64,000 nt of DNA, from assembly GCF_030035675.1 (NCBI RefSeq), contig NC_084499.1, forward strand, positions 20,253,953 through 20,317,952. Direction: 5' to 3'. Shown here piece by piece: positions 30,538-41,289 of the stretch. The position numbers and the translations under genes are program-made. The stretch comes from Rhineura floridana (taxonomy: Eukaryota > Chordata > Lepidosauria > Squamata > Rhineuridae). How positions within the stretch are numbered: position 1 is the stretch's first letter; each line of letters opens with the position of its first letter. Under the pieces are notes generated by a model, which made no database searches, had not been told where the DNA came from, and was given only the letters and a program-made list of their open reading frames with translations.

Positions 30538-33500
30538 GTACTGTCAGGGAGGAGGGAGGCTGGCTGGGGCGAGGAAGCCGGGGGAGGAAGGGTTAAAGTG
30601 GAGCAGGGATGGGCCCCATAGAGACGTCCTGGGGGGTGGTTAGAGAGACAGCACGCCTGAGTCCTCGAGAGTGGCCCTGGGGGGTTGGGACTGTGCAAGG
30701 AAAGACGGTTAGATATGGAGCAAAGTCTGGGTGCTTAGAGTGGGCCTGTGGCGTGGGGGCGAGGGTAATGTGGGGAAACAGGCATAAATGTGGAGCAGGT
30801 CTGCCCCACAGAGTGCTCTGTAAGCCTGGGGGAGATTGTGCAAGGAAAGAGAGTTAGATGTTGAGCCAGCTTGGCCCCATAGAGTGGCCCTGAGGGGCTG
30901 CGTGTGTGTGCGCAAGGAGAAAGAGGCTTAGATATGGAGGGAGTCTGGTCCCATAGAGAGGCTCATTGGGGTCTGTTAGTGCAAGGAAACGGGAGCTGAG
31001 TATTGGGGGACAGGGTTAGACTGGAACAGGTCTGGCCCTGTAGAGGGGCCCTACGGTACTGGCATGGGGGCTGGTGGCCGGGGGGGGGAGAGGGGGCTGT
31101 TGCAGTGAAAGTGGAACTGAACAGTTAGGGGGGAGAGGGAAAGGGTGAGACTAGGAAAGGCCTGGCTTTGTAGACTGTACCAGCAGTGCTTGTGCTGGCT
31201 TGTCTGTTCATCTGCATGTGCAAGGAAACTGAAACTGATCATTTAGGGGAAGGGCAGCGAAGGTTTGGCTGGAACAGGGCTGGCCCACTTGCCTCTCCCA
31301 GTAGTGCCAGTACCTTGGGGGAAGGGAGGAAGGAAGGGGGCTGGCTGGCACAACGGACTGGTACAGAGGGAGAATAGATTGTTTTTGAGCTGCTGTTTAC
31401 ATCCCACCTTTCCTCCAAGGAGCAGAAGGTGGCAAACATGGTTCTCCACACCGCATGTTATCCTCACAACAACTCTGTGAGGTAGGTTAGGCTGGGAGGC
31501 AGTGACTGGCCCCATTTCTGTAGACAGGCCAAAGAAAACCAGTATCGGGGCGATGTGGGGGGGGAGGTTGGCCTGTGCAAGAAAACTGGAGCTGAGCATT
31601 TGGGGGAGGAGGTTGGGGGGAAGATCTGTTCTGGCCCTATGGATTGGGCCAATAGTACTGGGGTGGTGGTGAGCAGCCAGCATGGCCAATGGTCAGGGAT
31701 GATGGGAATTGGGAGTCCAGCATCATCAGGAGGGTGCCAGGTTGGCGAAGGCTGCTGTTGGATTTGCGTCAGCGCTTCTTGGGAGCCAATGCCCTTTCCG
31801 TTTTGTGCTTCCCCGCAGCTCTTCAGCTGAATCTGGACAAGAAACTCTTCGGGCAGCACCTTGCGAAAGAGGTGGTCCTGAAAGCAGTGACTGGCTTCAT
31901 CAACAACCCCAGCCCCAAGAAGCCCCTCGCCCTCTCTCTGCACGGCTGGGCGGGGACGGGCAAAAACTTTGTCAGCCAAATCATTGCTGAGAACATGCAC
32001 AGAGCGGGGCTGAAGAGCAAATATGTCCACCTGTTCCTCTCCACTCTGCATTTCCCGCACGACCACCAGGTTAACCTGTACAAGGTGAGGGCGAAATCAT
32101 TTTGAAGGCTTCTCTGGACTCTGGAAAGGGCACGCACCTTTTTGCGAGGCCTACCTTGCTGATTCTGGGCTAGTTTTCTTCCCATTGTGCAGAATGGGCA
32201 AAGTGAGGCTAAGAGAGTAACTCTGCACGGGCCTTCAGCTTCATGTATTCTTCCAGGATTTCTAATGTACGTGGAGTTTTTTAATTTTGTGAGGTTTTTT
32301 TAAATTGCACCTTTTATTTTGATGCTTCTTTGGTGTTTTATTGTAATGTTTTAATTGTTTGTGTTCTGGAACACTATACATCAAAGGGGCCATATAAAAA
32401 TGCATTATTGTCGCAGGATGGCTCAGCTACCCAGCTGTAGAACAGAAGTCCTATCTTCCAACTGCTTTTGCATGCAAAAGGCCGCAGGTTCAATTCTCAG
32501 CATTTTGAGGGAGGGCTAGGAAAGACCCCCCTGGAGAGTCGCTGCTAGTCAGTAGGGATGACAGTGAGCTGGATGGACTGATGTAGCTACTTAATTCAGC
32601 CCTTTATTCAGAACTATGAGGACTAGAATCTTATTATATGTTTAGGGGAAGGGACATAGGTCAATGGGAGAGTATCTGCTTTGCATGCAAGGTTCCATCG
32701 CTGGTGTCTCGCAGAAGGTCTAGGAAAGATCCCATGTCTTGAAACCCTAGGGCAGCCTTTCCCAACCAGTGTGCCTCCAGATGTTGTTGGACCACAACTC
32801 CCATCTTTCCTGACCATTGGCAATGCTGGCTGAGGCTGATGGGAGTTGTGGTCCAACAACATCTGGTGGCCCACTAGTTGGGAAAGGCTGCCCTAGAGAT
32901 CTGCTGCCAGTCAGTGTTGACAGTACTGAGCTTGATTGACTGACTCTGTCTAAGGCAGCTTAGTGGGCTCCTTTTTCAGGGCCCTGCAACCTTGTTCCTG
33001 AACCAATAGAAAGCTCACTGCCCCCACCCCTTTTATTTCCCTTGGCTCTGGATATCACACTTTTAAAGCTTCTCTTTGTATCCATGAGGGCTAGAAACTT
33101 CAACTCTAAATGAAGGCAGAGAGTCTCAGGAATGCTGAGTTAGATACCCCGTCCCAAGGAGTCAACTGGTGTGTGGCAGTAAAGCAGCAGCAACAAGAAG
33201 CGTTAGGATTTTGGGGTCCTGTCGCCGTGGCCTTTTCCCAGCACTCGTATGGCTCAGCTCTTGAAGACAAGCAGCGGCTGTTTTGCCTTCCAGTAATAGG
33301 CGGGGCCGAAGGACCAGAATGGAAAGTGAAATCTGCAGACTTGTGCAGTTGGTTCTTCCTTTAGTCGGAAGCTGCCTAGATCAGCCCGTCAGCCTGTCCT
33401 AGCTCTCTGCACCAGGAGTGGAGGCCCGGACGCCCCCCTGCCCCGGCTTCTCTGTTTGGCTTTCAGGACTGTTCACCAGCTCCCCCCCCCCAAATCTTTG

Positions 33501-36488
33501 AATGCTTTTGGCCTGGCAGGGATGAGTCCTTGAATGCGCACAGCTTTACATTTGTTTACACTGAATTGCGTTTTGCCATTTTACCGCCCATTCGCTCCGT
33601 TTACAGTGCCTTTTTTGTTTTCACAACCCTGAACAATTTACTGGCATCAGCCAACTTGGCCACCTCACTGCTCACCCCTAACTCTAGATCGTTTATGAAC
33701 AAGTTAAAAAGCACAGGTCCCACTACGGATCCTTGGGGAACTCCACTTTCTGCAGGTCTCCATTGGGAAAACTGTACATTTATTCATACTTTTTGCTGTC
33801 TGTTTCCTAGCCAGTTCCTGACCCACAAGAGGACCTTCTCCTCTTCCATGACTGCTAAGCTTACTCAGGAGTTTGTAGCTGGGTACCTTCTCGAAAGTTT
33901 TTTGAAAGTCCAAGTCCACTATGTCAACTGGATCGCCTCTGTCTATGTCCTTGTTGACACTCTCAAAGAACTCTTAGTAGATTAGTGAGACAGGACTTGC
34001 ACAAGCCATGCTGGTTCTGCTACAGCAAGGGTTTTTCTTCTATATGCTTGGTTGCTTTATCTTTAACGATAGTATCGAACAGTTTTCCCGGGACAGACAT
34101 TAAGCTAACCAAGCTGTAATTTCCAGGATCCCACTTGGACCCCCCCTTTTTAAATGGTGTTACAATGGCCACTTTCCAGTTCTCAGGTATGGAGGCAGAT
34201 CTGAGGGACAAGTTACATATTTTTGGTAGGAGATCAGCATGTTCACATTTGAGTCCTTGGAAAATTCTCGGGTGGATGCCATCCGGACCCAGCAATTTGT
34301 CTGTTTTTGTTTTGTTCTGTTAAGCCTAGAACTATTTGCCTCAGTTCTTCAGAACTTCTTCTTCAGAAGAAGGATGTGTTTGTAGAAACCTCTAACATTT
34401 TCAGGGCTCCGTGGCTGGAATGGAATTTGTACGTACAGGGCAAAGATGAGAGTGAAATCCATTGCTTTGTCGCCTCTCATTCTGCCCACAGCTGGTATAC
34501 AGCCCCCAGAATGTTGCCCATGGAGGAATGCGGCCCTCAGGCTTTGCCACCCTGGGCTGCTGCTGGGAGGAAGGGCAGGATGTAAATCAAATAATAAATA
34601 AATGAAAAGGTTACCCGCTCTTGTTCTGCCCTGAGTGGCAGCAGCTTTCAAGGGTTCAAACAGGAATCTTTTCCTGTGCCAGAGATGCCATTGGGACTTG
34701 AATTTGGTGCCTTCTGTGTGCAAAGGAAATGTTCTAGCACTGAGCTATGGCCCTTCCCCGGAAAGTGCTGATGGATAGTATTGTTAACCTTTCTTCTCTA
34801 ATGTTTTGGTCCAGGATCAATTACAGAAGTGGATCCGGGGTAACGTGAGCGCATGTGCAAAGTCTGTTTTCATATTTGACGAGATGGATAAGCTGCACCC
34901 GGGACTGATCGATGCCATCAAGCCCTTTCTTGACTACTACGAGCAGATAGATGGCATATCCTACCGAAGAGCGATATTTATCTTTCTCAGGTTGGGAATC
35001 TCTGCACCCTGTGTGCATAATGTGCTACATCTGATGGGTTGGAGTTGCCGTGTTTCTCTAAACCAGTGGTGCCTAACCTGTGGCCCTCCAGCTGTGGTTG
35101 GACTCCCAGCTCCTGTGAGCCCTGACCAGCATGGCCAAGAATCAGGGGTGATGATGGGAGTTGGGAGTCCAGCAATACCTGTGGGGGGGGGGGTCACAGA
35201 TTTGCCATCTGCCTAAGCTAAACCATAGTGCAGACTAGCCACTGTTCATCTGGGTTGGGACAAAAAGCTAAACTGTGGTTAGCTAAAAACATAAATGAAT
35301 ATTTCCGAACTTCTCATGGTTGTGTTGGGGGTGGGTGGGGGGTGGGGCTTGTTGTTGTTGATAGATTTATTATCCACTCTTCACCAGAATGTCCCAGTGC
35401 AGGTCACAACAATATTAAAAACAGTTGAAAGGACAGCCTAGTTTCTGAAGCTTGGCCTAGGTGGTGTGTGGAGAGGAGCAGAGGGCCATTTTCGGCCCAC
35501 AGGCCTAAGGTTCCCCACCCCTGCCATGGGCCACAGCTTGGCCTCATTTGGATGTAATGCTAATGTGAGAAGGAAGGAAGAGGTTTCGGAGCACCTGTAG
35601 AGGGAGACTGGTCTAGACTGCTTTGTAAGATGTTTTCAAAGACGTTTTAATGTGTTGTTAAAGAAGTTTTGTTTTAATACGTTTTAAAGCCTTTTGTTTC
35701 TAAGATGTTTCTGAAGTGTTTTTAGCGCTCTTGTTTGCCGCCCAGGGCCCCTCCTGGGACGAAGGGCAAGATAAAAATTTAATAAATAAATATTGCGAGG
35801 CAAAAGGCAGGAAGAGCAACTGAGTGCCTTGTAACACAGAGGAAGAAAAAGGAATCGAGGGTGACGTGGAAGTCACGGAAATTTGGGATTCCTAATGCCA
35901 TGTCCCCCCATCATACACACACCCTCTTTGGCTTTCCTAACAGTAATGCAGGCGGGGACCTCATCACCAAAGTGGCCTTAGACTTCTGGCGGAATGGACG
36001 GGGCAGGGAGGAGATGCAGCTGAAGGACTTGGAGCCTGTGCTGTCCGTCGGCGTTTTCAACAACAAGAACAGTGAGTCTGATGGGCCATTGCGTCCCCTC
36101 CCTCTTCCCCACAAGAAGCCATCTTTTAAAATTCTAGTTCTCACATTCATATCTGCATCTCAGGGGTGGGGATGATTGGTGGCCCCCCAGACTGTCGCTG
36201 GACTCTTCTGATGCCCACTCACCTGCCCAATTTTGCCACTCCCCAGGTGGCCTCTGGCACAGCAGCCTCATCGACCGGAACCTCATCGATTACTTCGTCC
36301 CTTTCCTGCCCCTGGAGTACAAGCACGTGAAAATGTGTATCCGGGCGGAGATCGTGTCCCGCGGCAACCCTGTCGACGAGACGGTGGTCCAGAAGGTGGC
36401 AGACGAGATGACTTTCTTCCCAAAAGACGAGCGGATCTACTCTGACAAAGGGTGCAAGACTGTGCAGACCAAGCTGGACTTCTTCTGA
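30315..36488 (+). CDS. TOR1B: Torsin-1B, AAA+ ATPase of the ER and nuclear envelope
   Basis: Five coding exons: 30315-30537, 31819-32084, 34815-34990, 35944-36071 and 36247-36488 (223+266+176+128+242 bp; 344 aa). Torsins are ER-luminal AAA+ proteins activated by LAP1 or LULL1. A Leu-rich signal peptide (about residues 1-31) is followed by a hydrophobic N-terminal segment. Walker A is GWAGTGKN at 117-124, with the torsin-specific Asn. Walker B is IFIFDEMD with D185/E186. The sensor-region SNAG is at 222-225 and the C-terminal GCK has C334. TOR1B rather than TOR1A is indicated by [50 protein letters not shown] and the KLDFF ending. All introns are GT-AG with the conserved torsin phases. The ATG at 30315 is the first in frame. 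Confidence 0.96.
30600..31300. repeat. Degenerate G-rich minisatellite in TOR1B intron 1
   Basis: Units of about 70-130 bp share two anchors: TGGCCCCATAGAG (near 30609, 30729, 30801, 30870, 30945, 31031, 31161) and GTGCAAGGAAA (near 30691, 30838, 30911, 30980, 31218). One outlying unit lies near 31576-31660, beyond an inserted SINE (31380-31515). Units differ at many positions, so the array is old. Confidence 0.8.
31380..31515 (-). mobile_element. tRNA/L2-tail SINE in TOR1B intron 1
   Basis: ACATCCCACCTTTCCTCCAAG and AACTCTGTGAGGTAGGTTAGG in reverse; splits the minisatellite from its last outlying unit. Confidence 0.7.
31672..31755 (+). mobile_element. hAT MITE (family A) fragment
   Basis: AGCATGGCCAATGGTCAGGG, GATGGGAATTGGGAGTCCAG, just upstream of TOR1B exon 2. 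Confidence 0.55.
31819..32084 (+). CDS. TOR1B: TOR1B coding exon 2 (Walker A)
   Basis: 266 bp, acceptor TTCCCCGCAG| and donor AAG|GTGAGG. It encodes [19 protein letters not shown] at the start of the AAA+ fold, [23 protein letters not shown] with the Walker A loop, and [12 protein letters not shown]. The size equals TOR1A exon 2. Confidence 0.96.
32412..32960 (+). mobile_element. Dimeric tRNA-SINE in TOR1B intron 2, split by a hAT MITE
   Basis: First monomer 32412-32588 (CCGCAGGTTCAATTCTCAGC), linker 32600-32640 (AACTATGAGGACTAGAATC), second monomer 32641-32752 and 32899-32960 (GCTGCCAGTCAGTGTTGACA). Confidence 0.8.
32753..32890 (+). mobile_element. 138-bp hAT MITE (family A) with 8-bp target duplication
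   Basis: CAGCCTTTCCC to GGGAAAGGCTG; target duplication CCCTAGGG/CCCTAGAG (32745-32752, 32891-32898; 7 of 8). Near-identical to 11600-11737. Confidence 0.92.
33520..34320 (-). mobile_element. CR1-group LINE reverse-transcriptase fragment in TOR1B intron 2
   Basis: Minus-strand frames read [37 protein letters not shown] and [15 protein letters not shown] (RT fingers), then [20 protein letters not shown] and LFINDLE-like sequence. This is the RT palm of a CR1/L2-type element, broken by several frame changes. No 3' end remains. Confidence 0.85.
34540..34760. mobile_element. L2 tail (+) and tRNA-SINE monomer (-)
   Basis: 34540-34605: GCTGCTGGGAGGAAGGGCAGG, ATAATAAATAAAT. 34634-34760 (-): CAAGGGTTCAAACAGG, GAGCTATGGCCCTTCC. 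They sit 55 bp before TOR1B exon 3. Confidence 0.65.
34815..34990 (+). CDS. TOR1B: TOR1B coding exon 3 (Walker B)
   Basis: 176 bp, acceptor GGTCCAG| and donor CTCAG|GTTGGG. It encodes [15 protein letters not shown] (with a conserved NVS glycosylation sequon), the Walker B stretch [13 protein letters not shown] and [10 protein letters not shown]. Confidence 0.96.
35062..35195 (+). mobile_element. hAT MITE (family A) in TOR1B intron 3
   Basis: CCAGTGGTGCCTAACCTGTGG, TTGGACTCCCAGCTCC and its return GGGAGTTGGGAGTCCAGC. Confidence 0.65.
35440..35797 (+). mobile_element. hAT family C 3' end, then an L2 tail
   Basis: 35440-35525 ends GGTTCCCCACCCCTG, the family C right terminus. 35625-35797: GTTTGCCGCCCAGGGCCCC and AATTTAATAAATAAATA, an L2 3' end. 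Confidence 0.6.
35944..36071 (+). CDS. TOR1B: TOR1B coding exon 4 (sensor-1 region)
   Basis: 128 bp, acceptor CCTAACAG| and donor AACA|GTGAGT. It encodes [19 protein letters not shown], then [20 protein letters not shown]. The SNAG turn follows the sensor-1 strand. This exon is 6 bp longer than its TOR1A counterpart. Confidence 0.95.
36247..36488 (+). CDS. TOR1B: TOR1B coding exon 5 and stop
   Basis: 242 bp starting after CACTCCCCAG|. It encodes [43 protein letters not shown] and [15 protein letters not shown], then TGA at 36486-36488. C334 of Gly-Cys-Lys and the Cys near residue 295 match the redox-sensing pair described in TOR1A. Asp317-Glu318 occupy the place of the Glu-Glu pair affected in human DYT1 dystonia in the paralogue. 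Confidence 0.96.
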
Positions 36489-36744
36489 GATTTTTAATGT
36501 GTCACTAAACCAGGAGGGAGCAGTTATGGATTCCTTGGAACTATCCCACCCCCCTCCTTCTCTGAAGCACTTTTAAAGCTTTTTTTTAAAAAAGAGAGCC
36601 TATGGGTATGCACTTTTTAACATTTTTGGGGGCTCCTAGAAGCTGTTGGTTTCTACGGTCACTGCCCCACACCTCAAACCTTTCCTGTCCTGATGTGCTG
36701 TCATCAAAATTTGTGCAGTTCTTAGTTTTCTGTAGAAATCTTTG

Positions 36745-36995
36745 TGAGCTTAAGACAGGGATGGGGAACTTGTGGCATTCCTAATGTCAGTGGACGACAG
36801 CTCCCATGGCGTATGACCATTGGCCAAACTTTAGGTCTGGAGAGCCTCACTTTGGGGAAGGCTTGATTAGCTCAAGGGAGGGGACAACTGTGCCTCTCCA
36901 GATGTCCTTGGACTCCCAAATCCCATCGTCGTCCCTGACCGTGGGCCATGCTATCTGGGGTTGGTGGGCGTCCAGCAACATCTGGAAACAGCAGA
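36745..36995 (+). mobile_element. Two hAT family A fragments downstream of TOR1B
   Basis: 36745-36835 (CAGGGATGGGGAACTTGTGG) and 36885-36995 (CCAGATGTCCTTGGACTCCC, CGTCCAGCAACATCTGG). Confidence 0.5.
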
Positions 36996-37029
36996 GGCTG
37001 GTGACTCCACCATCAGTGGGGCAATGAAT

Positions 37030-37340
37030 CCACCCTGGGTTTTAGTCCAAACAGCCAATGAGCCCTCCAAGGTGCTGAACCCATTGCGGGAATAGGTTTT
37101 GGCGCTGCGGACAAGTCCTTGAATGTGTGGGCTAAAACCCAGAGCAGATTCACTGCTCCGCAACAGTTCCTTGAAAGTATGGACTAACCACCACTCCCTG
37201 AACTTTCAAGGAGCTGTCCAGGGTGCTGAAATAGGCTTCAGCACCTTGGACAGCTTCCTGAAAGTATGGACTAAAACCCGGAGCGGATTCACTGCTCTGC
37301 AACAGCTCTTTGAAAGTGTGGACTAAAACCTGGAACGGAT
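37030..37340. repeat. Tandem ~60-bp repeats with an internal hairpin
   Basis: Four degenerate units contain CCTTGAAAGTATGGACTAAA and GAGCGGATTCACTGC-type sequence (near 37108, 37170, 37255, 37305). A 21-bp inverted repeat, GCTGTCCAGGGTGCTGAA and its near complement, forms a stem at 37209-37257. Confidence 0.7.
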
Positions 37341-38000
37341 TCATTGCCTCACAGACAACAGAGACACAAGTCTCCACTGCTGGAAGGCCACAGATGTCTC
37401 CCCTCTCTTGATGTAAGATGTGGCTATTGGACTACAAAGCATTTGACAGCTGGGATTGCTAGGAATCTTTTTGCTGCTCTCCACGCTGCTCTCCACACCC
37501 CTCTCTACTACAAAACTAGGACTAAAAATGAAGGATGCCTAATTCTGTTGTGATATTGGCACCCACCCACCCTAAAAATATATCAGTTTGGGAATTTTAG
37601 CTCATTGAGGTCAAGAGGAAGCAGAGTGCCTTACTAGGTCAGTTGCTGTAAGTATTACAAATCGCACAAGGACATTGTGTAGGGGCCTTTGCTTTTCTTA
37701 CTAGAGAAGCTTGAAAAGTGTGAAGTTTGCGAATGATAAGTAGCGTGGCCAGCTCTCTGTGGATAGAAAAGCAGGTCCTCCGTTTGTGGGACTTTTATGA
37801 TGATCCACCTTCCGCCATAACGATGTGGGAGGTGTTCAACTGAGCTCAGGGAAACTGGCTGTAACATCCTATGTCTGTGCCTTCCCCCTTCATCTTGATA
37901 ATCCTCCTTGCCGTCCCTAAAGGCTATTGATGTGCACATAATTTGCCCTTTGATGGGCCAGAATGTTACCAAGCGTTTTTGTGACTGTTACCGATTTGAC

Positions 38001-38347
38001 TGGGGCCACATTCACACCACACATTTATTCCACTATTACTCCATTTTAAACCGTCATGGCTTCCCCCAACGAATCCTGAGAAGCGTAGTTTCTGAAGGGT
38101 CTGAGAGTTGTTAGGAGACTGCCCCCTTCCCCTCGCAGCGCTTCAGTTCCCAGAGTGGTTTAATAGTCTGTCCCTCTTCCCAGAGGACTCTGGGAATTGT
38201 AGCTGTTTGAGGGGAATGGTGGGGGCTGTCTCCTAACAACTCTCAGCACCCTTCACAAACTACACTTCCCAGGATTCTTTGGGGGGGAAGCCACGACTGT
38301 TTAAAGTGGAGTAATAGTGGAATGAATGTATGGTGTGAATTTAGTCC
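38001..38347. mobile_element. ~347-bp foldback MITE (family D)
   Basis: Long terminal inverted repeats (CCACATTCACACCACACAT and ATGTATGGTGTGAAT), then paired CATGGCTTCCCCCAA and CCCAGGATTCTTTGGGGG. Inner arms contain AACTCTCAGCACCCTTCAC and CTCTGGGAATTGTAGCT. Nearly the whole element can fold on itself. Target duplication not identified. Confidence 0.82.
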
Positions 38348-38439
38348 TGAATGGTAGGTCTGCAGTTTTGGTGTAATCCTGAAGAAGGACCCAGCGTCTG
38401 CTTTTACTCTTACAGGTATCCTGTCTTTATGTTTTAAAT

Positions 38440-38572
38440 CAGCCTTCCTTGACCAGGTCTCCCCAAGACATTGTTGGACTCCAGATTCCCATCAGCCCCA
38501 GCCAGCATGGTCAGGGGTCATGGGAGTTCTTGTCATCCCAACATCAGGAGGGCACTACCCTCTGGAAGGCTA
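38440..38572 (+). mobile_element. hAT MITE (family A)
   Basis: CAGCCTTCCTTGACC start, GGAAGGCTA end; flanks TTTTAAAT and GTTTAAAC agree at six of eight bases. CAGATTCCCATCAGCCCCAG inside. Confidence 0.72.
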
Positions 38573-38608
38573 GTTTAAACCAAGGAAAGCTAAAAACCAT
38601 CTTCCCCA

Positions 38609-38614
38609 AATAAA
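38609..38614 (+). terminator. TOR1B: Candidate TOR1B poly(A) signal (AATAAA), proximal
   Basis: AATAAA on the TOR1B strand, 2.1 kb after its stop. It lies just after a hAT element, so it may not be used. An alternative AATAAA is at 39925-39930. Confidence 0.25.
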
Positions 38615-39224
38615 GCCCTTCTAACCTCAAGTATGGTTACCCTACTGTGTGCTTTTTATGGAAATTAAGGAAAATATTTTTATATCTTTTTATAACTTGA
38701 TCCCTAGAATGGTGATAAAAGTATATTAGAGCTATAGGCAGAGGCGGGGGGAATGGGTCAAGTAACTTTTTTCCTAGTTTCCCGCCCCCCTTCCCAATAC
38801 AAGTTTTATATCTATAATCAGCCTTTGCCAACATAGTGCCCCCCAGATGTCTGGCTGGGGCCAATGGGAGTTGTCCAAAGCATCGGGGGGGACGGACCAG
38901 TTTGATAGATGAGGATGTGAAGGTTAAGAAACAGCATTTATTGAAATACCTAAGAACTTGGATTTGAGACATGCCTAACTTGAAATTGCAGTGTTGTTCC
39001 AGAAACAAAAGGCATAGATCCAGATGAACAGCCAGAGTGGGTTATGCTCATCAGACGTCCTGTGTGATGAGTTGTATCCAATGATGTTTCACTCATAGTG
39101 GCGTTCATTGAAATGAACAGGCCCAAGTTAGTCAAGTCTTCTAAATTTCCATGGGTCTACTGCGTGTAATATAGAGGTCAGAATCCTGTTTAAGCGGCCT
39201 ACTTATGACAAAACAGCTGGTGCG

Positions 39225-39365
39225 CATTAGGCAGGATCCTTTAGCTCTCCAGATATTGCTGATCTATGACTCCCATCAGCCCCAGCAAGCATGGCCAATG
39301 GCCAGGAACGATGGGAATTGTAGTTCTGCAACTTCAGGAGGGCAGATGTTCCTCACACCTGCTGG
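39225..39365 (+). mobile_element. hAT MITE (family A)
   Basis: TATGACTCCCATCAGCCCCAG, AGCATGGCCAATGGCCAGG and GATGGGAATTGTAGTTCTGC; ends CTCACACCTGCTGG. Confidence 0.7.
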
Positions 39366-39924
39366 TGTAAAAAAGCCATTGCAAAGAGCTAGAGGCGAAA
39401 GGAGATGTTGGTTGCATAGTCCCTGCTTGCCCAGTGCCTGGATGCAGTCTCATCAGATGTTTTGCCAAGAGATGGAGTGCGATGGTTGACTATTTGTTTT
39501 TTTCTCCCTCACACCGCTGTCACCATGAGGTTTTTACATTCCTTGTCATTCTTCTGGAGTGTGCCCAACATCCCAGTGATGAAACAAGGTTAATTGCAGG
39601 GGTTTTAAGCTTTTAGCTTGTTAGTGAAGAACTCTGAAAAATGAGATCAGAGGCAGTGATTACATGATGATGAATTTGAACCTTAAGTTCGTTTTAAAGA
39701 CACTGGGTGTGTTAAAAACTTTTTTAAAAAAGTTATGGATTTTGTATGCTCTATGGAATGACTCTGGGTCAGTTGCTGCTGTCTGCATTAAATCTTGGGA
39801 CGTTGAGTTTCAACTCCATAAAACTGGTCTCTTGCTTTCTTATCCGCGTGGCATCCCAAAATTGTACACTTACAACTGTGGTGCTTTCAATGCAAGACTA
39901 AACTCCGCTATTCCAAGCAGCTGC

Positions 39925-39930
39925 AATAAA
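39925..39930 (+). terminator. TOR1B: Candidate TOR1B poly(A) signal (AATAAA), distal
   Basis: AATAAA in unique sequence, followed within 25 bases by a T/G-rich stretch. It would give a ~3.4-kb 3' UTR containing several hAT copies. Transcript data would be needed to choose. Confidence 0.3.
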
Positions 39931-40224
39931 AGGTTTTCATGTGTTCCCTGCGTAATCCTCATTACAGTTTTGTTAAAACACAAAGAGGCTTGTGGCACTT
40001 GAAAGGTGGACATGCTTGTTAATGGCATAAGCTGTTGTGGACTGTACCCAACAAAAAGCTTATGCTGGGGTGTGGACCCTCTGACCTCCAGGCCAACTTA
40101 GATCTCATTTGGCCTGTGGGGCTGTTTTACCCAAATTATTTCCATGTGCCCTAACCTGATATCGAGTGTGGAGCAAGTAGGAATGTAGCTTCCAAGGCAT
40201 AATCAGGATCCTTGCTGTCAGTGC

Positions 40225-40830
40225 TTAACTGAAGTGTATAAAATTATGCATGGTGCCGAAAGGAGTCCTTCTCCCCACCTCCTGGTACTAGAACTCGGGG
40301 ATCCTCCACTTTAGCTGGATGTTGGGAGTCATGGTAAGACAAAAGGAATTCTTCACACAGCACATAGTTCAGCCATGGAATCCACGCCCCACAAGATGTT
40401 GCAATGGACACTAGCTTCCATGGCTTTTAAAAAAGGTTAGACAAACTCATGGCGGGTAAGGTTACCAACGGCTATTAGCCACGATGGTTGGAGGAAGCAT
40501 GCCTCTGAACACCCATTACTGGGAATTACAAGTGGGGCATCCTTGCATTGCTGGCTTGAAGTCGGTGATGCAACGAAATCGTATCAGAAGAGCCTGGCTG
40601 CTGGATCAGGCCAGTTGCTCATCTAGTCCTGCATCCTGTTCTTGCAGCAGCCAACCAGATGTCCTGACAGGAAGCCTGCAAACAGGACCTGAGTGCAACA
40701 GCAACTCCTACTTGTGATTCTACCCAGCAACTGGTATTCGGAGCTCACAGGCAAACTGCCTCTGATAGTGAAGGAAGAACACAACCGTTGTGGCGAAGTT
40801 GCCTTATCCTCCATAAATTTGGAGAAAAGA
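40225..40830. mobile_element. Two CR1 3' ends facing each other
   Basis: 40225-40575 (+): GTATAAAATTATGCATGG, TGGGAATTACAAGTGGG. 40584-40830 (-): ATCAGAAGAGCCTGGCTGCTG, CAGCAACTGGTATTCGG. Their 3' ends meet within about 10 bp. Confidence 0.75.
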
Positions 40831-41024
40831 CTCTGATTGTGCCTCTTGCTTACTGGGATAGAGAAGACGGTGCGAGTGTAAAGCTAGCCTATCGCTCAAA
40901 GGTAACATTTACATGAATTTCTCTGCCCGCTTTTTTCCCCTGTACCTCTCCCTCTGGTTGAAAAAGGTCACCTCTGCTTTAAATCAACAGATATAGAGAC
41001 AAGGAAGTAGAGATTCGACAACAA

Positions 41025-41030
41025 TTTATT
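41025..41030 (-). terminator. TOR1A: Candidate TOR1A poly(A) signal (AATAAA on the minus strand)
   Basis: TTTATT on the plus strand reads AATAAA on the gene strand, followed by TTGTTGTCG. Sequence between here and the TOR1A stop (43620) is largely free of the usual repeats, consistent with a ~2.6-kb 3' UTR. Confidence 0.4.
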
Positions 41031-41289
41031 CACAAAAATTATTTTAAAAAATCAGTTGGAAAAACAATTTGGTTGTGCCAAATCAGCAAGATTTACATAT
41101 CGCAGAGTTGCAGTGGACGTCCCTTGGGGCCTACATCTTCCAGTTCAGCTTGCCTCAGGCCTTCCTCCTGGCTTTGGCTTCGAGGCAGACTAACAGCACA
41201 ATCCTCTATGCTTACTTAGAATCAAGTCCGACTGACTTCAGTGGAACTTACTCACAAGTAGGGGGTTGCAAAACTGAAGCCTAAGTTAG

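Noticed and set aside
30068-30698. Long open frames on both strands over TOR1B exon 1
   Set aside because: High GC content suppresses stops; only the frame starting at 30315 has torsin sequence and a proper donor.
34020-34295. Possible host gene in TOR1B intron 2 on the minus strand
   Set aside because: The sequence is the CR1-type reverse-transcriptase fingers region in broken frames.
37209-37257. Hairpin considered as a transcription terminator
   Set aside because: Vertebrate Pol II genes do not use such terminators; it is listed only as part of a tandem repeat.
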